From assembly GCA_025093555.1 (NCBI GenBank), contig JAIWNF010000026.1:310001-374000 (forward strand): a stretch of 64,000 nt of DNA, read 5' to 3'. Below are positions 36,297 through 48,734 of this stretch, in pieces. The notes below the pieces were generated by a model. That model was not told where the DNA came from, ran no database searches, and worked only from the letters and a program-made list of their open reading frames with translations. Positions within the stretch are counted from its first letter, which is position 1. Each line of letters starts with the position of its first letter. Source of the DNA: Circinella umbellata. Lineage: Eukaryota > Mucoromycota > Mucoromycetes > Mucorales > Lichtheimiaceae. Position numbers and translations under genes: made by a program.

Positions 36297-38394
36297 TATA
36301 AAATATTATATTATTTATTATAAAAAAAAAACAAAAAGTGAGGGAAAAAAAAGAAGAAGAATAAAAAAAAAACGATACGATATGAAATATAATAGAAATA
36401 TGTCAATTGTTTATTGTTTATTTTTATTTCTCTTTTTTTTCAATATTCGGCATTCTTGAAGAGTTTCTGATTTTTTATTATTATTATAATTTACTAATAA
36501 AGATCTATCTGCTACCCTTTTCCATTTGATTTGGGCAAATTTTCTGTAGAAAGGGAGAAGGGGATGTAAATTTTTTTTTTGGGGTCTTTCTCTCTCTCCT
36601 TAGAAAAACGTAAACACAACCCCTTCATTCTTTATGTTGTTTGAGAAAAAAAATTATATTATATATATAATAACAGCAATAATAATAGAGAAGTGAATCC
36701 AACAATAATAAAAAGAGGAAATAAAAAAAAAGGTATGTGCATAATTAAACAATTGTGAGTGAAACATACGTAATTAAGATAATGATACAAAATATGATAA
36801 AAAGTGACTACCGATATACAAATGCAGGGTGATGATTTAGCATGATAATAATAATAATGTATTTAATTACGTATGTACGTATATATTTTTAATATATATT
36901 AATCAAATTCTTGACAACCTCGTTTTCATCTTTTTTTTTTTATATAAAAAAAAAAAGTGTTCATGTATATATAACATACCAATGATAATTATGTATACCA
37001 GGGGGAAGGGGTTAAAAAACTTTACTGTGCATCTACGTAGGTATTTACATTAAAATGAATTAAGGTTGTAATGATTACACATGAGTGTATTTTATTCGAG
37101 AAATTTTCTATTAAGACATCATTCTACGTATTATCTTTATAATAATAATTATTTTATCATGGATCAATTTTTAGCTTTACGTATTTATTATTACATAATA
37201 AATATGAAACGTGCAAAGGAACAGGATCTTCACTACAAGTAGACATGACGCGCTTTTTTTAAAAAAATCTTGACAGAACGCGATTTTTCATCAAGAGTTG
37301 AAGACAATTTTAACTTGAAGCATGCTGAAGATCAGATTTTTTTTAATTTTGACATATATATAATCATATGTAGAAAAAACACTTTTTTATATGTTGACAC
37401 CCAAGGAATTTTTTTCCATTTGGGAGATTATAATTTTGACTCTTTCAGGATGCAACTTCCAAAGATATCACATCCTCTATTTGCTTTAAGTAAATACTCG
37501 CGGTAACATATACTTGCTACATTTAGAATTGATGCTGCGTGATATTAAAGAGCTGTCGTTTTGTTAGAAACTTGCGCTTGACACTACGCAATATCAATTT
37601 TATGTAGTAAGCATAGGCTAAAATTTATATTTTTTTTTAAAGTGGAAGATTGAAATGACTGGTATATGGTCGTTTCCTTGCGGTACGATGTGAGTAGAAA
37701 GCTAAACAATGAAGTCAGAGAAACGATAATAATAACTAAAAAAAACCCCCCGGTGGAGGAAAAGCTATAGTAATGTGGGGAAATATAAGATGATGTGACA
37801 AAAAGAGAGAAAACTAAAAAATGTAGGTTATCGCTAATGCTTACTCAAGAAGGATAGTGCGAGAATGTGATATCTTTGAAGGCTGCCAAATCGAAAATTT
37901 CCTCGGGGTGCCAACATATAAAAAAGTGCTTTTATTTTTATAATACATATGTCAAAATAAATAAATAAGACGTTGCTACGTAGACAATCTAATCCTTATC
38001 ATGCTTCAAGTTAAAATCGTCTCAAACGCTAGTGTTCTGTCCAGTTGTAAAAGGCGCGCCAAATAATTGATAGTAATTTCTTACAGAAGAATTGTTTTTG
38101 TGTGATAATATTTCAATATGCGAAAAAAGGATCGTTATAATTTAACACAATAGCACTTAACAGTAAAATATAGAAGGAACCACTTATCGATGGACTCTTC
38201 CAACATACCCCGCTTTATGATAGTCTTTTTGACGGTTACATCTGGCATAATTTTTTTCAACCATAAGGAAAATGTCGAATGGGACCTGAGCCCGTTCCCC
38301 CGTTTTCTAGCGGCATAAAAGTTTCTTTTGTTTGTGGGGAAATTATTTTTTACTTGTTGCCCCGAACAAAAGATAATAGTACGTAATAACAAAA
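36297..38394. other. intergenic, no recognisable content
   Basis: A 2.1-kb AT-rich stretch with several TACGTA words (36868-36890, 37120-37180). ORFs at 37270-37506 and 38135-38434 have no family-like features and I do not call them. Confidence 0.45.
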
Positions 38395-39463
38395 ATGTTT
38401 CAACGTTTACACTCACATAAAAAATCAGCTTCATGTACTGCTCTCCCTGTACCTTCTGCTAGTTCATCCATTTCAACTCAATCGCAACCAATTTCATCCA
38501 ATTACGCTGAAAAGAAAAAACAACAACGGAAATCACATCAATCTGTAACCAGTAATAATAATAATAATAGTAACAACTCAACGAAAAATAGTACCAGCAG
38601 CAGCAGTAGGAGTAGTAGTAGTAGCATTCAAAGCAATCCATCTATTCACCATGATTGGGCAAAAACAACATTACCATACCAAGAAGAACATATAACTGTA
38701 CGTAGTGGTTTATCGTCACTTTTAAAACACAAGTCATCACCTTTTCCATTACCTTCAGTATGTTTATTTTCAAAAGAAGCGTTACAAAATGAATATGCGG
38801 ATAATCAAGAAATAGTACCTTATGTTTATCCATCTAGTGTTCCTGTGGATCAAATATGTATGCTTGTCAGTGTATTAGAATCATTGTTTCGTACAGTTGA
38901 CGAAATTTTATTGAATAGTGAAGATGAAGAAGAGGAGGATCAATCTAGTACTAGTAATAATAGTAGTAGTAATAGTAATAGTAGTATTGGTAGTAGTAGT
39001 ATTAGTAAAAAGCAGGATGATGATCATCGAATCATTGGTTTGGGTACGTTTAAAGTAACCTCATGGAATTTATCAGATAATAGTGATATGGTATTGGTAA
39101 GTAAGATAGTAAGTTTATGAATGATAATCTATCATCAACCAACTACTTTTTTTTTCGTATCTCACATGATAATATATATATATCTCAGGTTACCATCCTG
39201 TCAACTCACTTTTCAGACTCAATGATTAATCAGCATATCAAAACTATTCAAACCAGATTATTAAAAATGTTGAATGAAGAGGTAAAGAATTCCATTTTTG
39301 TTTTGTTGAGGGGATAATAAATGATATTTTAAAAGTTCATAATAACTAATAGACTAGTTTTTATTATTATTATTATTATCAATTGGAAACAAAAAAGATA
39401 TCTATTGATGATGTAGGACTTTATGTTTTTCAACTTGTAGAACAGTTATTTATACCCCATTAG
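38395..39463 (+). CDS. unrecognised Ser/Asn-rich protein
   Basis: Exons 38395-39096, 39189-39281 and 39398-39463 join in phase 0 to 286 aa. The N-terminus is basic and Ser-rich with poly-Asn and poly-Ser tracts. A more ordered block follows: RSGLSSLLKHKSSPFPLPSV, SSVPVDQICMLVSVLESLFR, then an acidic and Ser-rich spacer and a final helical part (MINQHIKTIQTRLLKMLNEE, DDVGLYVFQLVEQLF). I do not recognise the family. The stop codon lies only 36 bp before the left arm of the large palindrome, so the gene's original 3' end might have been altered by it. Confidence 0.6.
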
Positions 39464-39498
39464 TCATTTAAAGTATATACATTGTTTTGTGCTTCACA

Positions 39499-40450
39499 AT
39501 ATAAAAATTAGGGTAGAAAATCCAATCCTTGACTCCATCAGATATAAAATTTCAGGGATCTTGGCACTTGAGTGTAATTTTTGTTTGATTAGGGTGAATA
39601 TTTTCAACATTCAATATTTTAATTAAGACTTGTCCACCCTAGAGAAAAGAAAAGACTCCAAAAGCTTTTATTTGTACAGTGCATAAAATATAATAATAAT
39701 TATTATTATAATTTATTTGAAAGTGGTGACACCTCATTGTCATGACAATTTATAGTTTTTGCTGCGTTGGCAACAACGATGAAAATGACTACTAACATCA
39801 TCGATACTGGTATCATGATCTTTAAATAATCACGCTAATAGCGCTGAAAGTTTAATTTTTTTTAATGTATGTTCCCAATGATTCATTCCATTCATGCAAA
39901 CACAACAATACTCGTCACTCGCAGCAATCACCACAGCCAAGAAACCGTTGATAGAGCAAGGTTGTACTTAAAATCATCATCATCCTTTGTTGAACAAATT
40001 CAGTCGCAATTGTTTATCACCATCTACTCCATTACTCACTACTACAACTGATACTTCTACGTATCACTACCACTACTACTGCTCCCACCATCATCACCAC
40101 CGTTTACTACTGTTTCGTGCTAGAAGATAAACGCAGATTTTTCCCCATCTTTTTTCTCCCACCCATCCATCTCTCCACCCAACAAACTTCTTTTTCTGTA
40201 CTTAATTATATTTATCCTATTTATATATTATATAAAGATACTACAGTATATATCACTTCTTTAATTACCAAGACTCTTTTGTTCCTTCTTCTCGAATCCT
40301 TTTTTTTATATATTGATTCTTCTTGCTTCTCGTCTATCTTCACCCATCTTTTGTGTATGGTTTTTTTTATTACGTACCATATACGTGCACTTCTACGTAC
40401 TTGAAAAAGAAATGGAAAACAAAAAAAGGTATCATTTATATATATATATA
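39499..40450 (+). repeat. left arm of 2-kb palindrome
   Basis: From 39499 this sequence is the reverse complement of the DNA ending at 41526. The outer 650-700 bp read as identical, including an ORF (39869-40051) and its mirror at 40974-41156. Single mismatches begin near 40198 and small indels appear toward the centre (for example a 5-nt difference near 40385). Beyond 40395 the match is looser and AT-rich. Confidence 0.9.
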
Positions 40451-40569
40451 TATGGCGCGAATGAATTTTCATCCTTATCTATTATTATCGCTGGAAAGAT
40501 TCTATTAGTATACCACGCCAAAAATAATACCATCTTTACAGACATCATTCCTTATATTGCGAACTATAC

Positions 40570-41526
40570 GTTGCTAGATATATATATATATATAATACCT
40601 CTTTTTGTTTTTTATTTTTATTTTATTTTCCAAATAGAAGTATATGGTACGTAATAAAAAAAACTATACACAAAAAATGGGTGGAGATAGGCGAGGAGCA
40701 AGAAGAATCAATATATAAAAAAAAAGGATTTGAGAAGAAGGAAGAAAAGAGTCTTGATAATTAAAGAAGTGATATATACTGTAGTATCTTTATATAATAT
40801 ATAAATAGGATAAATATAATTAAATAAAGAAAAAGAAGTTTGTTGGGTGGAGAGATGGATGGGTGGGAGAAAAAAGATGGGGAAAAATCTGCGTTTATCT
40901 TCTAGCACGAAACAGTAGTAAACGGTGGTGATGATGGTGGGAGCAGTAGTAGTGGTAGTGATACGTAGAAGTATCAGTTGTAGTAGTGAGTAATGGAGTA
41001 GATGGTGATAAACAATTGCGACTGAATTTGTTCAACAAAGGATGATGATGATTTTAAGTACAACCTTGCTCTATCAACGGTTTCTTGGCTGTGGTGATTG
41101 CTGCGAGTGACGAGTATTGTTGTGTTTGCATGAATGGAATGAATCATTGGGAACATACATTAAAAAAAATTAAACTTTCAGCGCTATTAGCGTGATTATT
41201 TAAAGATCATGATACCAGTATCGATGATGTTAGTAGTCATTTTCATCGTTGTTGCCAACGCAGCAAAAACTATAAATTGTCATGACAATGAGGTGTCACC
41301 ACTTTCAAATAAATTATAATAATAATTATTATTATATTTTATGCACTGTACAAATAAAAGCTTTTGGAGTCTTTTCTTTTCTCTAGGGTGGACAAGTCTT
41401 AATTAAAATATTGAATGTTGAAAATATTCACCCTAATCAAACAAAAATTACACTCAAGTGCCAAGATCCCTGAAATTTTATATCTGATGGAGTCAAGGAT
41501 TGGATTTTCTACCCTAATTTTTATAT
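40570..41526 (-). repeat. right arm of 2-kb palindrome
   Basis: Inverted copy of 39499-40450. The centre of symmetry is near 40512 and the loop is about 120 bp, containing no gene. No obvious target duplication flanks the arms (GCTTCACA on the left, ACTTAAGC on the right), and no transposase frame is seen. Confidence 0.9.
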
Positions 41527-42049
41527 ACTTAAGCGTAAAACACTGTTTTTGTATAAAATTCCTTTTGTCAATACGTAATAGGGTTTTTTCTCTTCTATAC
41601 GCTTTTTAGTAATCTGTCTCGAACAAATATGTCAGACCTTAGGCTGTATTCACTGTAGACATTAAATAAAATAAATAATTTTCATCGTACGTATTTGTAT
41701 AAAATTTCTTTATTCCTATGTCTTTTTCCCTCCCTTCCCAACAATACTTTTAATTTTTCGCCACATGCATCGATGTATGTATGACCTGCCTCCTACGTGC
41801 CAAACCTGGCGCTGTGTTCAAAGGAAACACAACCTATTTGTTTAAAATTTCTCTGGGAAGGCTTGATGTTACACATTTGATTTACAAATACGAATATCGG
41901 GAAGGAAAAAGTATTTTCCATGCCATTGAATAATATGAAAAACGGGTTTGAATCAGTTTTTCTCCAACCGTTTTTTCTCTCTCCCTCTCTCTCTTCTTCT
42001 TTTTTTACCTCTTAACTTATTTTCATACATACATAATTATTTAAAGAAT
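41527..42049. other. DHA1 transporter upstream region
   Basis: Intergenic DNA with a CT-rich promoter-like stretch directly upstream (41970-42000). No ORF of interest. Confidence 0.5.
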
Positions 42050-44397
42050 ATGGAGAACAATAAATTATCACCTTATCAAGAAAAAATTCAAATGGATTGT
42101 CATGATGTCTCATCAATAGCAACTACTACAACTCATAATGATAATGATACGATAGCTAGAACAGAAATAAGAATAACAGAAACAACAGCACAAGACATCA
42201 TTACAACTTCAACAATCGATAATCATAATGATGACAATGATGATACAAAAACAAGATCGATACCTTTTAGAAAATGGTGGGAATTCTGGAAAACAGAACC
42301 ATCTGATGTTGATCCACATACTTTTTCTACAACCAAAAAATCATTAATCTTGGCAATTATTGCTTCTGCTGGTGCAATGTAAGTAAAGAAAAGTATATTA
42401 CTGCCAACAGTTAACGCAATCAAATCTCCTACTGAAGAATACAATGATTTACTTTTATAATATAGGGCACCTATTTCTTCAACTGTTTATGTAATTATAT
42501 TATAAAGCTTATTTTTTTATTATTTTTTGACTGACGTTGCACAATAAAATAATTTTAGTATCCAGCATTAACAAATGTCCAATATGAACTTAATACCACA
42601 GACACTGCTGTTAATGCATCAGGTAAATTATAAATCAAATAAATATAACTACTATTTGTTATTTGATCTAACTTAAAGAATTTTATTATTGATAGTATCC
42701 TTGTTCGTATTTGTCACTGCAGTTTTTGTAAGTATACAATGGTATTATAAAGAAGAATCATAAATATCAATTTCTTGAATAAAAAAACTAAATGGAATTT
42801 CTTCATCTACTTATTTAATAGCCATTAATGTGGGCTTCGTGGAGTGATAAGAATGGTAATTATACTAATCATTCTATTGGCTGATCAAGTAAACAAAGTA
42901 ATTTATAGATAAAAACTGATTATTGTTATTTTCTTTATGAATTTTAATACATGTTTAGGACGTCGAAATATTTATATCTTGTCATTTGCTATTACCGTTG
43001 TTGGAACAATCCTTTGTGCTTTATCAGTAAACATTGCCATGTTAATTGTATTTCGTGGTGTGAGTGCTATTGGTGCATCTTCTGTTCAATCCATGGGTGC
43101 AGGAACTCTTTCAGATATTTTTGATTCACATGAACGTGGACGAGCGTATGCTTGGTACGTTTTGGGTCCAATTATGGGTCCTGCTATAGGGTAAATAGAT
43201 TATTTGTTAAATATTACATATTATATATATATATATATAATATTAGAATTTCAAAAATACTCATCTTATTGTACAATAATTTCTATCCAATTTTATTAGA
43301 CCTATTATCGGTGGTTTTCTTACGGAAGCTTACGGATGGCGATCGACATTTTATTTTTCAGCATGCTTCGGGTTTTGTATTTTGTTACTAATCATATTCT
43401 TCCTTCCGGAAACGTTCAGGTCCAAGGAAAAGGCACAGTCGGTTTCAACAGAAAAAGAAGAAACGGGCCAAGAAAAACCAGAACCACGAGAAGAACGTAA
43501 ACATAAGATTCGATTTACTAATCCGTTGAGTCCATTACGGTTCTTGAAACTTCTTAATGTATCGTTGGCAGTTCTTTATCTCGGTATTTTGTAAGTAACA
43601 AAGTCTTCTATACGTTTTTTTTTGACGCAATCCAGAAGTTGTTTTTTAGATATATCTAAAATAACTGAGAAATAATAATATGAATGATAATAATAGATTT
43701 GGTGTTTATTACTTGTTAAACACATCATTTGCATGGGTATTCGCAAATCAATACAAGTTAGATTCAGGAATAATTGGTGCTTGTTATTTACCAGCTGCAG
43801 TTGGAGGAATGATTGGTGGTAATATTGGTGGAAGATTATCAGATGCTGTTTATAATCGCACCGTCAAAAAGGCGACAGATAATCAGCAAGAAAAAAATCC
43901 TGAAATGAGAATTAGTATTCCCATTTTATCGGTTTCCGCTTTATTTCTTTTAGGTGTATTAACTGGATATGGTTGGACTATTAAACAAAATGTCCATTAT
44001 TCTGCACCTATGATTTTTTCGTTTTTTGGTATGTGACACTTTAAAAAAGAAAAGAAAAAGTTCTTGTACGTAGTTAACAACATTTTTTTTTTAAAAAAAA
44101 AACCTTGTTATATATATAGTTTCTGGAGCTATTATGTTACCTCATGTAACCTTAACAACTTATCTTGTGGATTCCCACCGAAGTCATGGTGCTTCCGTTA
44201 CATCATGCAATAATTTATCTAGATATATCTTTGCAGGCGTTGGATCCTTGACATCATCAGATTTAATGCGCGCTATGGGAACTGGTATTTTATTTACCGG
44301 ATGTGGCATATTAATCTTACTTCTTGGTATACCTGTGATATTTGTAAAATTAAATCCAGAAAAATGGTCCCAAAAACGTAAACAAATGGGAGTATAA
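42050..44397 (+). CDS. MFS multidrug:H+ antiporter, DHA1 family
   Basis: A multi-exon gene. I choose the start at 42050 (MENNKLSPYQEKIQ); an upstream Met at 41948 would add a CT-tract translation. The cytosolic N-terminus is about 95 aa. Membrane spans begin at SLILAIIASAGAMAPISSTV. The MFS motif A is SWSDKNGRRNIYILSF in loop 2-3, and the antiporter-type motif C region reads YVLGPIMGPAIGPIIGGFL at TM5. A long charged central loop (KEKAQSVSTEKEETGQEKPE) separates two six-helix halves; a second motif-A-like sequence GGRLSDAVYNR follows. About 12 helices in all. Closest relatives by motif are the yeast Qdr/Aqr1/Dtr1 group, exporting drugs, polyamines or organic acids at the plasma membrane. Substrate not predictable. 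Confidence 0.88.
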
Positions 44398-45221
44398 AAA
44401 CCTATAGATTATTTTTTTATTCCCTATAATCGTTTGTTTGTTCATTTTATTATTCTTTCTTAAATGTACATTTTGTTAATTGTTGCTGTTAATTATTATC
44501 TCATGTCTTTTTTTTATATCTATTTACTTATTTTAATTAGTTTAACAATAGTATCTGTTATTATTAGATAACGATATAGTAATAACAAAAAAATGTTAAT
44601 TTTTATTTAATTATCACTTGTACTATATATGATAGTACACGTATACAATTCACAGCACTTTACAGTACTTGTTGAAATATAAAAAAGAATTTCTAAAAAC
44701 AAAACTATTCACAGTGTGAGTATTCTTTATAGAAATAATAACAAGTGAGCACACATGATGTGAACTACGTACCACATAGACATTCTATGCGCGGATTCTT
44801 ATTGGCAGAGATCCGGAGCAAAAAAAAAAAGATATTTCGCATTTCCTTCTTTGAAGTGTGTCTCTTATGGCAACAGTAATACACCAAGTTGTCTACCTTT
44901 TTTTTTTGCTATGGACTCAAGCAAGATGTATGTTACTAGGGCATAACTACCCCAATGTAAATATAAAACAATGATTGCTAATGACAATAAGACGGTAAGA
45001 CGATAAAGTAATGTATATACCAATTATACATAACACAAATGTATATACCTTTGGACAATCTTTCTTAACCATTATGGAGAATAAAACCATTATAAATATA
45101 GTTTATTTTTGTATTCCTTTATGTCATATGCATACAATACGTACTGAATCTCTTTTATATATTTATAAAATTTATTTAATTTGATACATCAGATAATAGG
45201 ATCCTTCGATTCAGACGATTA
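44398..45221. other. convergent 3' region, transporter and reductase genes
   Basis: AT-rich DNA with no ORF. Both flanking genes end here. Nothing else seen. Confidence 0.5.
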
Positions 45222-46710
45222 TTATTCCTCAACATCAGCACTAATTGCAGCCTTGGTTATTTCTGCCATTTCCTCGTCTGAAAGCGTGGCTTCCCCACCC
45301 TTCACATTTTGTTCCAAATACTTGATCTTCTTAGTTCCGGGAATAGCTACGATATTTTCACCCTGGCCCAATACCCAAGCAAGAACCAATTCTGCTGAAG
45401 ATATATTTTTCTTTTCCGCCAATTCTCCAATCTTGTTTACCAGTTCCATTTTTCGTGGGGTGTCTTCCTTCCAGTATTGTGGATTTTTGGTACGGAAGTC
45501 ACTATCTACGAGGTCATTGCGAGATTTTATTGCACCTGTTAAAAATCCTGAACTAAGTGGAGAGCTTTAATAGAGTTATTTATATAATAAATAAATGGGT
45601 TTTATAGTCAGTTATCATTTGTATAGTAGTTATACAGTTGTCAACAAATCACTTTATTTTTTTGCCTTTAAAAAAGTACATTTTTAAAGTAATATAGATA
45701 ATACTTACTATGCAACAACAGTTACTCCTAATTCTTTTGCTGTTTCGAGTAATCCGTTTTGTTGAATTGACAAGACCCAAGGAGAAAACTGTTCTTGAAT
45801 AGCAGCAATTGGATGAACTTTATGAGCTCGTCGAAGAAGATCAGAATCTACACCAGATAAACCCAAGTATCGAACTTTTCCTTCTTTTACCAACTCTGCC
45901 ATAGCTTTGACGGTCTCTTCAATTGGCCTATCCATAACCAAATTGGGGGGGGGGATGAGGGATAGACAAATAATCATTAGTAAACAAATATATATTTATA
46001 TTTATATTATAACAAAAGAACAAAGAGTGACATGTATGAGTTATTTTAGGTGTATGTAGACAAAACCATTCCTCCTACTATAAGTAAATATATTTATATA
46101 CGTATATTGGATAGTTTTCTTATACAACTTCACAAAACTGCTTATATATATACGTACACTTGCGGGTCTGGGCGATGCATGTAAAATAAATCAATGGTAT
46201 CTACACCAAGACGATTGAGACTAGCTTCACAAGCTTTATGAACATATTCTGGTTTGCAAGACAAGCCTGTAAATTGTTTAGTTTCCCGGTCTCGCAATAC
46301 ACCAAATTTGGTGCATAAGAATACTTTATCACGGTTTCCAGACTTGGTAAAGTATTTTCCCAATAACTCTTCATTTTCACCAGCCGAATACATATCTGCA
46401 GTATCCCAAAAGTTACATCCTAATTCCAAAGCACGATCCAAAACAGCCAAGTTGGTTTCTTCATCAAAATTGTCGCCATAAAATTCGGTCATACTTTTTT
46501 TTAAAACAAAAAAAGGGATTGACTTGATAGTTTAGTATTTTATTTGCATGGATCAAACAATAATGCGTGTAAATCAAAACTGCGAAGGGGAGAGGCTTAT
46601 ATATATTTATAGAAATTATAGAAATTAAAATAGTACCCCATGCATCCAAGACCAATTGGATTGAAAAATACACCAGTGTTATTTCCAAGTTCGCGTTTTG
46701 TAAGAGTCAT
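45222..46710 (-). CDS. aldo-keto reductase (AKR), probably NADP-dependent
   Basis: Four exons on the minus strand, starting at 46710 ([10 protein letters not shown]). The catalytic tetrad is complete: Asp in [15 protein letters not shown], Tyr in the same motif, Lys in CTKFGV and His in [10 protein letters not shown]. Other AKR blocks are [33 protein letters not shown] and, near the C-terminus, [19 protein letters not shown], which binds the cofactor 2'-phosphate. The architecture matches the AKR13/pyridoxal-reductase-like group of fungal reductases, about 330 aa. It reduces small aldehydes or ketones in the cytosol; the substrate is not predictable. A broken second copy lies 1.6 kb upstream on the same strand. 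Confidence 0.9.
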
Positions 46711-47214
46711 GGTTATTATAATAGTTAAAAAGTTGTTGTCGGTTTTTAGCTATATTTTTTTTTCTACGTGATGGCAGGTTTGATCTGGTATTTATAATTT
46801 TGTTTTTGTTATGAGACTTTACTATATTTGATTTTATCTTACGTAGAAAAGTGTCGTAAAAGGTGAACCATCATACGTATTTTTATTTCCTATTATATCT
46901 GCTACAGTTTATCAAAGGTTCTAGATGGTGGTATTTATTAGGGAGAAGACATAAATGAACGTTTAAAACTGTTACACAAATGTTGAAGTTATTATCCTGA
47001 TTAGTAATACTACCGCAGCATAATCAACATACATACGATTTAAGGGTCACACTACTGTATTATCTATTACAATAATGACACACATAATTTGGATACGTAA
47101 ATATAACAATGTAAAACTTTAGCGTAAATATATAAAAACGGATTTAATTTAGAAAATGTATATGCATTTCAAGAACCAAGTTATTAACTCTCCCTTCAAG
47201 TGTCCAATGTTGTA
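46711..47214. other. intergenic, reductase promoter
   Basis: Upstream DNA of the intact reductase. No ORF and no repeat detected before the element at 47217. Confidence 0.45.
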
Positions 47215-47216
47215 TG

Positions 47217-47905
47217 CATTAATTTTTTGTTAAACCTGTACTCGATATATGTGAATATTTGTACCAGTTTAGCGAATTACAGGTTTAGCGAATTCAAACA
47301 CAGCTTGTCCTAATAAGTACAATTAAATTTAAGTTGTACTGATAAGATAAAAAAAACAGCTTATATAATGGAGCTTTGCTACTATAAGCTAATCTTTTAG
47401 TGATAAAAATGAAATTAGTTTATTTATCAAATAGTAATAATGAATTTACAATAAAGTGTGTTTAATATAGACCATGGTTAGCAGTTGAATAAGTGAGTAA
47501 AAATAATTTGTATCAACAGCATTATTACATATTCAATGGTAATGAGCAAGTACATGACAAAGTGTAAAGAAGTACATAGGTACGCAGATGAGGAAAACAA
47601 AAAAGCATCTGTTTAAAGTTGGCGAAAAAGAGACGCTGTTATCAACAAGGTGTTGAGAAGCTTTTTCTTGACGACAAGAAAAATGATTTATGTATTTTTA
47701 ATTGCTATGGAAACAAAGTAGCCAACTGAAAACAAAGTGAAGAGCTGATATAACGTTAAACGAAGGCTGTATTACTGATTTTACCAATAAAAAGACTACT
47801 ATTATATAATATAAAATATTATAATACTATTATAAACCGGTAAATATTTAGGAAAGCTCACCGGATACCGGTTTAACGAGTAACCAGTTTAACGAAAAAT
47901 TACTG
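47217..47905. mobile_element. candidate TIR-bounded non-autonomous element (mariner-like)
   Basis: The left end reads CATTAATTTTTTGTTAAAC followed by TACTCG; the reverse complement of the right end reads CAGTAATTTTTCGTTAAAC followed by TTACTCG. That is about 27 bp of inverted repeat with a few mismatches. The right end abuts TA (47906-47907), as expected for Tc1/mariner; on the left a TA lies two bases further out, so the duplication is not exact. The ends also carry internal repeats of GTTTA(G/A)CGA. No transposase frame is present. Old and degenerate. Confidence 0.45.
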
Positions 47906-47907
47906 TA

Positions 47908-48349
47908 GTTGAACATACTCCATAATGAATATATAATATAAAGAAGGCATATAACCATATTATATGTGGCTGTATATGAGCAAAGTTTTATGCAAAAAGA
48001 AGAGAAAATAATCAAATAATCTTTGAAAAACTTAAAAAGAGAAAATTTTAAGATATGACTACGTATAGGCTATTTTGTATTAGGTATTTGTACTATAAGA
48101 ATATATACTTAGAAGAGTGGGCTTGATTGGACATTTAAATGAACTTGATATTTCTGAAAAGAGGAACATAATTAAGATGTGTAATATTATAGTAAGAGAA
48201 TAAGAATATAAGAGTATATACGACTACATATTACAAACATTGACGAAATCGTATGCCATTTTCCCCCCGTAATATACGTCAAGTTTATAACTATATCCCT
48301 GTTTTCATCAATATAATGTTACGTACCGTTTACTGTTAAGGCCCTCAAA
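47908..48349. other. intergenic, no recognisable content
   Basis: AT-rich sequence between the candidate TIR element and the broken reductase copy. Nothing seen. Confidence 0.4.
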
Positions 48350-48661
48350 ACTTTCACACCTCTTCTACTTTATTATCTGAAAGTTGAAGCTGTCCACCTT
48401 TGACATTTTGTTCCAAATACTTTACTTGCTTTGTTTTGGGAATAACAATAAAATCATTTCCTTGTGCCAATAACCAAGCAAGAACAAATTCTGAAGAGGT
48501 GGCTCCATTTTTCTGCGCGAGAGTTTCAATTCACTTTACCAATTCTAGATTACTGGAAAATTTTCTTCAGAGAAACGCTGTTTAGTTAGGTGCCGGTCCA
48601 CTTTTTCCAAATTATTTGGCGACTTGACTGTACCGGTAAGAAAACCACGGCCAAGTGGTCA
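48350..48661 (-). pseudogene. aldo-keto reductase pseudogene, last exon only
   Basis: Minus-strand sequence aligns by eye with the last exon of the reductase at 45222: PLGRGFLTGTVKSPNNLEKV matches [20 protein letters not shown], and SEFVLAWLLAQGNDFIVIPK then [11 protein letters not shown] match the C-terminal part. The first codon of the exon is TGA where the intact gene has Ser, a frame change occurs near 48545, and further stops follow (after LELVK and near the end). The homologous region begins right at the exon-3 acceptor; upstream exons are absent, replaced by unrelated sequence and then a LINE fragment. Confidence 0.85.
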
Positions 48662-48734
48662 ACTATATATAAATAAACAGAATCCCTTATATATTAGCTG
48701 AATATTTTGTAGACGTTATACTTTAAAAACAATT

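Noticed and set aside
37270..37506. Plus-strand 78-aa ORF
   Set aside because: Single short frame without homology-like features or promoter context.
40117..40908. ORFs MLEDKRRFFPIFFLPP... in both palindrome arms
   Set aside because: T/C-rich hydrophobic translations duplicated by the palindrome; no signal of protein selection can be separated from arm identity.
41948..42049. Upstream in-frame Met of the DHA1 transporter
   Set aside because: The extra 34 residues translate a CT-rich promoter tract; the Met at 42050 is in better context.
48400..48585. Plus-strand ORF MTFCSKYFTCFVLG...
   Set aside because: It is the antisense of the broken aldo-keto reductase exon.
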